Below are positions 50,572 through 60,653 of a stretch of 64,000 nt of DNA, in pieces (position 1 is the stretch's first letter; every line of letters starts with the position of its first letter). The position numbers and the translations under genes are program-made. The notes under the pieces were generated by a model. It was not told where the DNA came from. It ran no database searches and was given only the letters and a program-made list of their open reading frames with translations. This DNA is from Gonocerus acuteangulatus (taxonomy: Eukaryota; Arthropoda; Insecta; Hemiptera; Coreidae): assembly GCA_946811695.1 (NCBI GenBank), contig OX328127.1, forward strand, positions 47,337,373-47,401,372. Direction: 5' to 3'.

Positions 50572-52111
50572 TGGAACCCAGAAATTGCACCCGTTCATTC
50601 CTTTAACTAAGAAAAAAATTAAGACTCAACTTTACTCGAACTTCAATAAAAGTGAAATTGAACTGGTAGGTAACTGATTTAGACACAGATACAGTAGCCT
50701 TTAATGAAAAAATATGTGGTAGTTGTATTGCCTGTGAATATGACGACCAGTGGTGGCTGACATGTGTACTCAACAAAAATGAGGAGATGGATAAAATAAA
50801 ATTTAATATCCAACATCTCTCAATTATTACAAATTTTATTTTTCAAAAAATATTTTGAAAATTTGTACAAAACGATTTTTGAAAAACTGTACTTTTAAAA
50901 TTCTGAATATATTTCAATCTTCAGTTCATTGACTACATATGTTGTTAGTTTCATTATGGGAACATTTTACAAAATAATTTTAACTGATTTAGACTCTGAT
51001 CCAGTAGTCTTCAATGAAAAAATATGTGGTGGTTTTATTACCTGTGAATATGACAACCAGTGGTAGCTGGCATGTGTACTCAACAAATTACACAGTTACA
51101 CACAATAGCACAAAAATGGATATGACCGTTTATTAAATGTTGTAAATGGTCTTTTTTTTTTTTTTTTTTTTTTTCATTCCCATCCCATAATAAAACCAGC
51201 ATCATTTGGAGTCTAAAATAATGTAAAACATTTTTTGAAAAATGAAATTTGTAATAATTGAGACATGTTGGATATTAAATTTTATTTCATCCATCTCCTC
51301 ATTTTTGTTGAGGCAATAAAACTACCACATATTTCTTCATTAAAGGCTACTGTATCTGTGTCTAAATCAGTTACCAGTTCAACTTCACTTTTATTGAAGT
51401 TCGAGTAAAGTTGAGTCTTAATTTTTTTCTTAGTTAAAGGAATGAATGCAATTTCTGTGGAGGGGGTGCAATTTCTGGGTTCCGGTAATTTTTTTTTTTT
51501 TTCAAATCTCCCCTTTAATTTTAGTTTGTCTGAAAAAAATTCAAATTTTGATCAGGGATGCTTATTGCTGAATTTACAATACAAATATCCATCACTCACC
51601 ACATTTTTACCAACTACGGAGTGACAATTATAAAGTCAAAATTATGTTATAAAATGATCCCGTTCCCATCCCATAATGAAACTAACAGCATATGTAGTCA
51701 ATGAACTGAAGATTCAAATATATTTTTTTCAGAATTTTAAAAGTACAGTTTTTCGAAAACCGTTACGTACAAGTTTTCAAAATTTTGTTTGAAAAGTAAA
51801 ATTTGTAATCAGTTGGACTTGTTGTATATCAAATTAAAGTCCATTTAATAAGCTAAACAATGAGACTATGCTGACTGTTCTAGCTAAAATAGAACTCAAT
51901 CTATCAAGGAATTAACATTTTCCAGTTGACCAAAAAAAGGCGATTTTTCAATACTTTGAAAATTAATACTAAAAAAAACAGAAACAGAAAAAAAATTTTA
52001 AAAAATTGTTTTTGGTTATTTTTTGTTAGAGTAACCAACCTACCAAATTTTATTAAAATCCAAGAAGATCGGGTTGTGACCCTTGTTGATTTGACATGGA
52101 ATGACCCATAT
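49905..52111. mobile_element. 2.2-kb fold-back repeat element, full copy
   Basis: The left end (TGGGCCATTCCATGTCAATT) is inverted at the right end (TTGATTTGACATGGAATGAC). Most of the left arm, 49905-50800, is matched in reverse by 51290-52111. The middle carries two direct copies of a segment of about 85 bases (near 50694 and 51003) and repeated TTAGTTTCATTATGGGA words. Poly-A (50512-50568) and poly-T (51152-51174) runs lie inside. No transposase frame is present. A truncated second copy is at 5365-6943. Superfamily not identified; it could also be called a long terminal-inverted-repeat MITE. Confidence 0.75.
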
Positions 52112-52203
52112 GTGTAAACATGCGCATCGCAATAATCCTTAATGAAGAAGTATAATTGAAATTTAGACTCACCTGTTCTAGCTGACTTGTCTTAAGCTGT
52201 CGC

Positions 52204-52371
52204 TTTTGGGCATACGTGCTATGGGTTTCCGCTCACTCAAGAAGATATCAAAACCCTAGTCAATCCAACTCGCAGAAATTAATAGAATTCTATTAATTTC
52301 TGCGAGTTGGATTGACTAGGGTTTTGATATCTTCTTGAGCGAGTGGAAACGCATAGCACGTATGCCCAAAA
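52204..52371. repeat. 168-bp near-perfect palindrome without loop
   Basis: Two arms of 84 bases meet at GAATTC (52285-52290). Only a few differences are seen, for example CTCACTCAAG against CTTGAGCGAG. The outer ends are TTTTGGGCATACGTGC and its complement. There is no spacer at the centre, unusual for a transposon and easily lost in cloning. Confidence 0.85.
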
Positions 52372-52509
52372 AGTCTTCCTAGGCATTCTTCTAATTCTCC
52401 TAGACATCATCAGACGGGATGTTCATGGATATAAATCCGCAATCGCACCGCCGGTAGTTACTCCTACAAGCTACAAATCCTGTCTTTCATACTTTGCCTA
52501 AAGCACAGT

Positions 52510-52617
52510 AGGCATTCTATAGAATGCCTTGGCAAGGTATGAAATAAGCTTTATTTCATACATTGCCGGCTGGATTTAGATATTCTATAGAATGCCTAGG
52601 CCTTCTATAGAATGCCT
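52510..52617. repeat. Second cluster of the 20-bp palindrome
   Basis: AGGCATTCTATAGAATGCCT (52510-52529) is perfect. Variants AGATATTCTATAGAATGCCT and AGGCCTTCTATAGAATGCCT abut at 52578-52617. The flank TGATTATATACTTTGC is the inverse of GCAAAGTATATAATC near 49583, so the clusters are the outer ends of one structure of about 3 kb. Confidence 0.75.
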
Positions 52618-52679
52618 GATTATATACTTTGCTGGTAAAATATATAAGTTGAAGGTGAGGATGGTGACGGATCAATGGA

Positions 52680-53176
52680 TTCTTGAAGAAACTGGCAGGA
52701 GTTGCTCCCAAAAAATTGTTTAAAGCATTAACTTATGTTAGCGACGTTTTGAATCTGTTGAGTTTCATCATCAGGAACCTTACATTAAATTGTGTTTAAG
52801 TCTATTGCAATTTTTAAATTTCATTTTAAGGTCCATAAATATTGAAATTTTGAGAGTGAACATTAAATCCTGGTAAGAATCTTTATGATTTGTTGAGTGT
52901 ACAAGTTATATTTACACTGAATATAACTTGTTTGTCAGTATGAAAATAACTTGTCCACTCAACAAATCATGAAGAGTTTTACCCGGATATAATGTTCCCT
53001 CTCAAAATTTCAATATTTATGGTCCTTAAAATGAAATTTAAAAATTACAATAGACCTAAAAACAACCTTATATCAGATACCTGAAGATGAACCTGGACAG
53101 GTTCGAAACACCGCTAACTTAAGTTAATATTTTAAACAATTTTTGGGGGAGCAGCTCCTGCCAGTTTCTTCAAGAA
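52680..53176. mobile_element. 497-bp palindromic element with hammerhead cores in both arms
   Basis: It starts TTCTTGAAGAAACTGGCAGG and ends with the exact complement. The arms stay similar all the way to a centre near 52928. A hammerhead-like core lies in the left arm on the minus strand (52743-52774, with GAAAC changed to AAAAC) and in the right arm on the plus strand (53081-53112). No coding region is present. The family has a second copy at 59337-59910. Head-to-head PLE terminal repeats could produce this layout. Confidence 0.75.
53081..53112 (+). ncRNA. Hammerhead-ribozyme motif in palindrome right arm
   Basis: CTGAAGA (53081-53087) is followed by one T, then GAACCTG/CAGGTTC helix II with a tiny loop, then GAAAC (53105-53109) and ACC. 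The core matches CUGANGA...GAAA. The cleavage triplet is ACC rather than GUC, so cleavage is doubtful. Confidence 0.5.
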
Positions 53177-55267
53177 AGAAAGTATATGCTAGTTATCCTA
53201 ATGGAGCTTCAGATTCATCATAAATATTGTTGAATAAATATTATATTCTATAATATATGATAAATTACGGAAATAAATCAATAAAATAATTTATAAATTG
53301 AAAATATTTCAATTATAAAATGAAATTGCACAAATATTAAAATTATTGCATAAAGAAATAATAAATGTGTTATTACTGCAAATGAGATAAATTTAGTTTA
53401 ATAGAGGATTTCCTTTTTTAGATTTTTCCCTAAAAACAATTAAACTTAAACTATTACGAAATGTCACTCCAAAAATGAATACAAAAACTACAACATTTCA
53501 GAAAATAAATTATCCTGTAAGAAATAGGGGAGTGTAGATAAAACTTTGAGGAATAAAATAAAACATAGGTGACTTATGTATGTAAGAAAAATAACATGTG
53601 CATAACGATCAGATCGCCGTATAAATATTCAGAATAATTCAACAGTAACTGTTTCCGTGAATAGTTATTCTACCCCTAGGGAATGATGGTACGAATCAAG
53701 TTTGAGGTCTGTTGAATTTGTTCAACAATAGACTAGTTTTAAAAAGTTTGGAATCTACTAAATAGCCTGGCACTAATGTTACATATGTAAAAAAAATAAC
53801 AATTCTCCTTATAAATGACAATTATATTTTGAAGAAAATTTGTATCTCTAACTAAACTTCTTACAATAAAAAAGTTCAAACAAATAAAAAGATAAAGTAA
53901 CTTTACGAATATTTAGCCATTATAAACTATACATTTTTATGTTAAGAGTAAGTACTCATGCAAAATTTTCTGTTTTAAAACATAGTACACATTACAAACC
54001 TATAATTTACTTGCAAAAAAATTTATAATTTATTAAAATACAAAATGGCCGTTGTCGAAAAACAAAATGGCGGCTTTTCTACAAAAGAAAAGAAAGCAGA
54101 AGAAACGCATTTTCTCTTTTCCTTGCTAGAAAAGGGTGTTAACCTGTAGCAAAACCTGTGCTAAAACTTTGAGTTACACATAAATAGCCTTTAAAATTCA
54201 AATTTAAGTAATTATTCAGAGCCTTTAATTAACTTTTGGTCAAATGATAAATTTTTGCCTATGATTTCAAAATTTCACTAATTGTCCAGATTAACAAGTA
54301 CTTTTTCAAAGTAAGGCTAACTCATGGTATTTACTTTTCAAGAAGTATTTACCTTTATTCTCTTTCTGTAGTTTTTCTGGATCCAAATGAAGGTTCAAAA
54401 AGTTCTGAACATTTCAAATTACTAACTAATTTCACTTGAGCAAAGCCCGTAAGATACTGCGCTCGAATACTTCAGTTTCACCAACTTAAGTTTATAATAT
54501 AAACTTGAAATATGAAAAAAAATATTTGCATGCAGGATCATTAATCCTTTATGGCCAAACCATCATTTCAAAAATTAAAATAAAAGGAGTTTATAAGGCT
54601 CTTTATTAATTTTACAATATTCTTTCAAGGGATTATTGTAGATTTTGTTGAGGGGTGTTAAAACGCAATCAAAGGCAACACTGGTTCTTGCTCGCGAAGC
54701 TTGGTTTTCTTTTTTATAATCTTTTTCTGTGGTTAGCTAGCATGGTGACTTTGGCTTTCATACTTAATTGTAGTTGTTCTTCCTTTAACAGTATTTTATG
54801 TACACCGATAATCTTATTTTATTTTAAGAAATACGTACCTTTAGAATATGCTAAATAGAGCACCAGCTGCAGGATTGTGCTGAAAATAGATTATATCAAG
54901 ATGACTCCGAGTTCAGGTTTAAAATTCATTGTATAATTGCAAAAAATTGCTTCAGACAAAACGTATAATATTAAGTGGGATTCGCCTACTCAATTCAATA
55001 CAGCTAATATTTAAATATACCAGCTTGCATTTAAATAATAATTCTAAACCAAGCAGAAGAACGTTTCCCACATAACTATGAATAAAATATAAGAAACAAA
55101 ATATGCCTATAGAGACCAATTTTTGAATTTAAAATTGTGTAAAAAGGAATCTGCTTTTAGATGGTTGTGAAAAGAGAATTATATCCAATATGTGGAGAAG
55201 CAAAATTTTAAAACTGTCCTCAACTAGAAAATGAAAAGAACTACAATCTTGGATAATTATAATGGAC
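53177..55267. other. AT-rich intergenic stretch
   Basis: No gene or recognisable repeat is seen, apart from short open frames without domains. Confidence 0.5.
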
Positions 55268-55493
55268 CATGGGCGTATATAAGGGGACGCTGCAGCCCCC
55301 CCCCCCGAAATTTTGATTTGATGGTATAAAAGTGTCATAAAACCCTTTAAAGTGAATTTGATAAGATCACTTAGTTGATAAAAAATATTTTATTTTAGTT
55401 CTAATAGCGTTTTAGTTGCCTAAAACTATTTAAATTTCTAAATTGTTAGTATTCCATACCCCGGAAATGGTACCAGCCTCCCGAAATTTTTCT
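55268..55493. mobile_element. CATGGGCGTATATA family, copy 3
   Basis: It begins CATGGGCGTATATAAGGGGA, has the CTGCAGCCCCCC block, and shares GATAAGATCACTTAGTTGAT and CTAATAGCGTTTTAGTTGCC with copy 2. It keeps CCGGAAATGGTACCAGCCTC, related to the left end of copy 1, and then loses similarity before the expected terminus. Confidence 0.65.
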
Positions 55494-56022
55494 TGCATCT
55501 TACTTTTTTTGCAAACTATCTTCAGAATTATGGTAACTTGAATATGTTTTTGTAAGTCACCAAAATTAGATGTGCATTTAAGTAGAAAGAAGATTACATA
55601 AATTTTCATGATTTCAGTTAAAGTCAAGAAGTTGGTCGAACTCTCATGGGGTTTATTGGTGGAACAACATCTATTCAGGTTGTACCATTGAAAGAATTTT
55701 TGAAACATCTATTCGCGTCTTCATTGAGCTTGTCAATAGGTAATAGTAAAGTGTAAAAAGTGCGCGAAGTTAAAAATTGTATATTTCATTTCTCCTATGA
55801 AGAATACTTACAAAGGGATCAATCAGGGGACTGTGAATGTAACAACTTTATTTTTATGATTTTTTTTTGTTCTACATATTATTTCTAGGAGGTCTAACAA
55901 GTAAAAACAAGAAAATAGTGATCGTTCATCCGCCTCTTTGAACACTGTTTATAACCTAACATAAATCCTAACCTTCCTGAATGCATTTTGATATATAGAA
56001 AAATTGTTTGTTTTAAAAAGTT

Positions 56023-56200
56023 ATGGCGCTTTCTAGTATTATGTCCAGAAACTTCAACACCACAGCGAGCTGTCTGCATATTATAAAATTGACTCGGCTT
56101 AGAGTTGTTGACAATAGTGAAATCGGAAAGCAAGCTATGATTGAAGGAAAGCCTCCAAAGTGTATTCATGTTTACAATAAAAAGGGAGTAGGCACAATTG
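56023..56200 (+). CDS. mRpL14: Mitochondrial ribosomal protein uL14m, exon 1
   Basis: This exon encodes 59 residues and the first base of a split Gly. The N-terminal MALSSIMSRNFNTTASCLHI stretch, poor in acids and with Ser/Arg, fits a mitochondrial targeting sequence. The domain starts with LTRLRVVDNSEIGKQAMIEG and KPPKCIHVYNKKGVGTIG, typical of the uL14m N-terminal half. It ends at a GTAAGG donor (56201-56206), phase 1. Together with 57518-57771 the product is 143 residues, normal for this family. It belongs to the large subunit of the mitochondrial ribosome, where uL14 helps form an inter-subunit bridge. The start is the first ATG of the frame. Confidence 0.92.
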
Positions 56201-56894
56201 GTAAGGAATATTAATGTTTTATACTGTATTTTCGTTCTGAAAATTTATCTGGTAGCCAACAGCTTCCTTGCATTTTAAATATGTCACTTCTCTTTATGGC
56301 AACTTCCTAATTTTGTGAAACAAAATAATAAATAAATATAACTAAATAATCCATCCTCAATCATTTTACAGAAAATTTATTAAATTAAGCCCTATGAAAG
56401 TAACAGACATACTCCTCAAATAATTTAAATAACTTGGCAAGGCGAAGCACTGAGTAGCAATAGATAGACTCAAATATAGTTCCGTCACTTTTTCATGTAA
56501 AACATCCTTCTTTTCCATAACATCTAAGATTATTCATAAGACATTATTGAACGTCTATCTTCCTCCATGCTATAACTATATCCTGTTGTCAACTCATCTC
56601 ATTCACTTTTAGGTTTTTATTCGATATTTACAACAGCATAATAGATTTCAGAACTATTTAAATCTGTTAACATTTCCTGCATCAAAGTTAGATTTCATGT
56701 TTTAGAATACTGTAGCAGAATATCCCTCTAGCTATCAAAATATTCTTTTTTTCATTACATCTCTCAATTTCTGCAAATTTATTATTCATAAATGTTTTCC
56801 AAATTCATTTTATTCCAATGCTAACTCAGGCAAGGTTTGAGAGGTTCACAAGTAAAACCACAGCTGAATATCTAAAAATATATACATAAATTCT

Positions 56895-57410
56895 GGGACC
56901 AGCTTAGCTCAGTAGTAGAGCACTGGACTAATTTGCTGGAGGACCTGAGTTCAAATCCCAAGCAAGCAATAAAGATTTTTATCTTCCAGTATCTTTGTTC
57001 GTGTGTTGGATTCGGCCTACCTGACCGTCCCTAGGCCAACCAAGCCTTTAATTAATATATTAATGGGTACCTGCAAAGGGGAAAATCAGGCGGCCGGACC
57101 ATAGTTCTGACTGCAATATCTCCCTAGTGTGCTGTATGGTCATGAATCAGATACCTCTATAGAATCTGCCCCCTGGGCCCTTGTGGACTGTTTTGGGACT
57201 GATTATTTTTTCTGAAAAATGAAAGGGAATCAACATCCCTCATCTATATTTTCTGTGCAAAGTTTGTGGTCTCACTGACCCGACCCGCAAGGGGGTGACA
57301 ACAGCAAGTAACCCGCTTATTTATATTTGCGTGCTTAGCTAATAGCCAACCTGTAGTCTCCGATTATCTTCCTAGCATTGGAGATGAAGGCCAAGCAACA
57401 TTAAAACTTC
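56895..57410 (+). mobile_element. tRNA-derived SINE in the mRpL14 intron
   Basis: A tRNA-like head lies at 56899-56965: TTAGCTCAGTAGTAGAGC is an A box with a D arm whose stem pairs, and GAGTTCAAATCC is a B box. The acceptor ends do not pair well, so it is not a functional tRNA. A long non-tRNA body follows, with TGCAAAGTTTGTGGTCTCAC and GACCCGACCCGCAAGG blocks. The 3' end near 57410 is approximate and no target-site duplication was found. Confidence 0.65.
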
Positions 57411-57517
57411 CCAATATATTAATTTAATAATTCTTCCCAATTTCATTATAATTGACATAGTAAATAAAATGGCATTTACTACAATTTGTTAACATTATAT
57501 TAAAAAATGATTTCTAG

Positions 57518-57771
57518 GTGATAAAGTGCTATTGGCTATAAAAGGAGAGAAAAAGAAAGGAGTTCTTGTTGGAGTCAAGAAACATCAACCAGCACGTATT
57601 CCAAAATTTGACACAAATAATGTTGTCCTGATAGATGACAACGGCACACCTCTTGGAAATAGAATACATGTTCCCATACCTATGATACTCAGGACTACTC
57701 TTAAAGAAAAAACATTTGCCAAAGGTGTAGATTTCACAAAGATATTAGCCATTGCTACTCGTTTTGTGTAG
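57518..57771 (+). CDS. mRpL14: Mitochondrial ribosomal protein uL14m, exon 2
   Basis: It follows a TTTCTAG acceptor (AG at 57516-57517) and completes the split Gly in phase. The reading GDKVLLAIKGEKKKGVLVGV, then KHQPARIPKFDTNNVVLIDD and NGTPLGNRIHVPIPMILR, is the conserved C-terminal half of uL14m, with the NGTPLG.RI motif. The end TKILAIATRFV is followed by TAG at 57769-57771. An AATAAA hexamer at 57973-57978 is a plausible polyadenylation signal. There is no frame break, so the gene looks intact. Confidence 0.93.
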
Positions 57772-57978
57772 CTATTAAAATTTACTATTTAAAGTGTAGA
57801 TATTGTAAATTATAATGTTTCTATAAATTAGTTATTGTTTTCTATCCGAGCAATGCTCCTCTTATCCTATAGTAACATACAGATAGCCTTATTGTACAGT
57901 GAGAGCTTTAAAAAATCTGTCTAGCCCCAAAGCTTGTGTGAGGTGTATGCATTATTACAGATATGAATGATAAATAAA

Positions 57979-58165
57979 AAGTTTGTCATGCGGGAGATGT
58001 GTAACTAAGGACATTCCTGAGTAAGGTGGTTAAATTAATCCCAATTCCTGAAGAATTTGTTTGAAATAACCTGAATACACTATAAATATAAATAGTTTTG
58101 CTCCTTTAGATTTTTAATATACAGCTGCCTCAATTATTAATTTTTTATTTAATTTTGTTCTGGAG
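57979..58165 (+). repeat. Dispersed repeat shared with 26396-26600
   Basis: GTTTGTCATGCGGGAGATGT and the following 180 bases align with 26396-26600. A degenerate minisatellite unit (GAGTAAACC, CTAATGAAAC) appears at 58310-58370. Between them, a tRNA-like SINE head starts near 58166, which may be a later insertion. Confidence 0.5.
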
Positions 58166-58290
58166 GCCCGGTGGTCATGAGTGCTAAGGCTTGTGCACTC
58201 CGTGCCTAAGGTCGTGGGTTTGATGTTCTTCAATAGTTGAGCATGGTTTCTACAGAGTTTCGTTGCAAGGAAATAAAAGTAATGGACAAT
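58166..58290 (+). mobile_element. tRNA-derived SINE head
   Basis: CCCGGTGGTCATGAGTGCTA is A-box-like and GTCGTGGGTTTGATGTTC carries a B box close to GGTTCGANTCC. The spacing between boxes is slightly over 40 bases, as in tRNA-derived SINEs. The tail is not defined. It is not a functional tRNA because acceptor pairing is lost. Confidence 0.55.
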
Positions 58291-59336
58291 ATGGTAAAAT
58301 TAATAATTTTGTCCCAGAGTAAACCTTCATTCCTAATGAAACAATTAAATTAATTTGTATGGGACATCTTTCACTTTACAAGGGGAGTCTACAGTGGTGG
58401 GGTCAGCGATTCGGCCCAATTTGTTTCTGGTGATTTTGCATAAAAAAATAGTCGACACTTGTCCAAGAGTTTTGTCCAATGCACCTTAGGTGCTGAAAAA
58501 TAAAATAAAGTAGGTTGAAAATGCTTTATTTTATATATCGAGCTTAGAAAATTATATCTACATGATTCTTTCACTAATTCATTTGTTTTAGAGAGTAGAT
58601 TAAAGAAAAAAATACAATATTTAAACAATAATTTATATTTTGTCAAATAAATTAAAAAATATGCTAAAGTTTAAGTAAGTAAACAAGCATTATACATTTT
58701 TTTTACACCAAAAATGTATTTATTTATTTAAATTTTAACGTCCATTGTTATTAACTACGAATTTTGGGAAGGGTCATCTATAGGTTGCCCCCCTACACCG
58801 AAAATAACAGCAGATTTAAAATCAGCACCCGAAGGAACCCTAATGTAAATATCATCAAAAACAAAAAATGACTACAAATTTATAAGCAAAAAAATGTACA
58901 TTTTGAAAGTCAATATCTCGCCTTGAAATAATCCGATGTTTATGTCCTTTGGCTCTTTCAAAAGAACCTTTTTTTGACTGTATAAATGATTATTGTATTA
59001 TCTCAGATGATACTTGTAAGAAATTGTTCTCAAAATAAAACTTTGTTGCATATAACGTTGCTTCCAGAGCACATAGAAATAGTCTGATTGGACTAAAATG
59101 TGTAACAATGAGCCCGGGACAGTGCAGGCCACACCTGGCGTATGTGGACAAGAGAATATTTGTTTCACATACAATGCATCTACTATAACTGGACTGTGCA
59201 GTCCTGGCCTTGTGGTTTATTAACTTATCGTGTGTGTGCTAGACCCGTACAGTCCAAACCTTCAGGCCAAACTGTGCAGTCCCGGCCTTGAGATGTGGTG
59301 AACTAAACGTATATGTCCACCTTAAGGTCCTAATAA

Positions 59337-59910
59337 TTCTTAAAGAAACTGGCAGGAGTTGCTCCCAAAAAAAATGTTTAAAACATTAACTTATATTAGC
59401 GACGTTTCGAACCTGTTCAGGTTCATCATCGGGCATCTTATATTAGGTTGTGTTTAGGTCTGTTGTAATTTTTAAAATTTTATTTTATGGTCCATATTTA
59501 TTTATTTTATTGTTTTTTTACACAGCGCTTTGACAACTAGGCCATTAGCGCCGACATCCAGGGTGCAACGAGGAATTTTCCCGAGCCGTGGGATGAGAAA
59601 ATTCCTGCCGTCAGTAGGGATCGAACCCACCATCTTCCGCTTATGAAACTAAGGCTCTAGCCACTAGACCACAGGAGACCCAAGGTCCATAAATCTTGAA
59701 ATTTTGAGAGCGAACATTAAATCCGAGTAAGAATCTTCATGATTTGTTGAGTGGACAAGTTATATTCGTACTACGATGCCTCGAACCTGTTCAGGTTCAT
59801 CATCAGGCATTGTATATTAAGTTGTGTTGATGAACCTGAACAGGTTCGAAACATAAGTTAATTTTCTAAAATATTTTGTGGGAAGCAACTGTTGCCATTT
59901 TCTTCAAGAA
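59337..59910. mobile_element. Hammerhead palindrome, second copy with a SINE inside
   Basis: The left end AAAGAAACTGGCAGGAGTTG and the right end, which finishes TTCTTCAAGAA, match the element at 52680-53176. Without the SINE it would be about 380 bp, so part of the right half is missing. Hammerhead-like cores occur at 59401-59432 (minus strand; CCGATGA, GAAAC, GTC) and 59775-59806 (minus strand; CTGATGA with GAAAC changed to GAGGC). A third stem with GAAAC lies near 59825-59855 on the plus strand. All are at least one base off the consensus. Confidence 0.7.
59497..59683 (-). mobile_element. tRNA-derived SINE with 8-bp target-site duplication
   Basis: On the minus strand it begins GGGTCTCCTGTGGTCTAGTG, with an A box in GTGGTCTAGTGGCTAGAGC and a B box in GGTGGGTTCGATCCC. 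The body continues GACGGCAGGAATTTTCTCAT and ends in an A-rich tail. GGTCCATA lies at 59489-59496 and again at 59684-59691, directly flanking it. The related palindrome at 52680 has the same sequence uninterrupted near 52838, which acts as an empty site. It is a clean, relatively recent insertion. Confidence 0.8.
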
Positions 59911-60134
59911 CCCATTGATCCTTCTCCACCCTAACTTTCATCTTACATGTATCCTAAGAAGGAAATCAATTGCAGATTTTGGAAATTTTATAAAAGCACA
60001 GGTAACGCCACAGTGGAGATCAGCATTGTACCATCCTTATTACTTGCTATTGTATAATCTACTAACAAAAGTGCATATGATGTGGTATGTCATTACCTAT
60101 CAAGAAAGTCTGATGGCCAACAGGAAATTCTGCT

Positions 60135-60653
60135 ACAGGGTGTCTACTGCATGAAAAAGTCAAGAAATTGAAATTAGGGCACAAAAGTCATGAATTTTGA
60201 AACCATGTCACGAAATTTACCGGAGTCTAATGTAATACCCGGACTTCCACGCATACGTAATTGTTGCAGTTTTAGTATGGCGACACAATTCTATCTGCTT
60301 CTCTCATCCTCTAACTCTGTTAGATTCCTTTAACAGAATCCCATAATTTCCTCCCATAATCATTCTAAAATTTTTAGTATCATCATTTCTTCACTTTTAA
60401 AATTAATGTGACTACCCTCTTTAACATATGATGTACATTTTATACAGTTTTATTAATTGTTTTAAATGTATTTATAATTGTAAGTTTATAGATATCACGG
60501 TAATCAGTAATCCACGTAAGGTTACAAATAATTTTAAACTAAGGCCTTTTATTTTTAAGTGAAATGATTTTCTTTTTAATGGGCATGAAATTTGCTTTGC
60601 AAATCATGAAAAAGTCCTTAAATTGGCTTTCAAAAAAGTAGTAGACACCCTGT
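60135..60653. mobile_element. 519-bp inverted-repeat element
   Basis: ACAGGGTGTCTACT (60135-60148) is exactly inverted at 60640-60653. Just inside the ends, TGAAAAAGTCAAGAAATTG and CATGAAAAAGTCCTTAAATT are related words in direct orientation. There is no coding region. The flanks do not show a clear target-site duplication, so the superfamily (possibly hAT-like by its CAGGG start) is left open. Confidence 0.65.
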
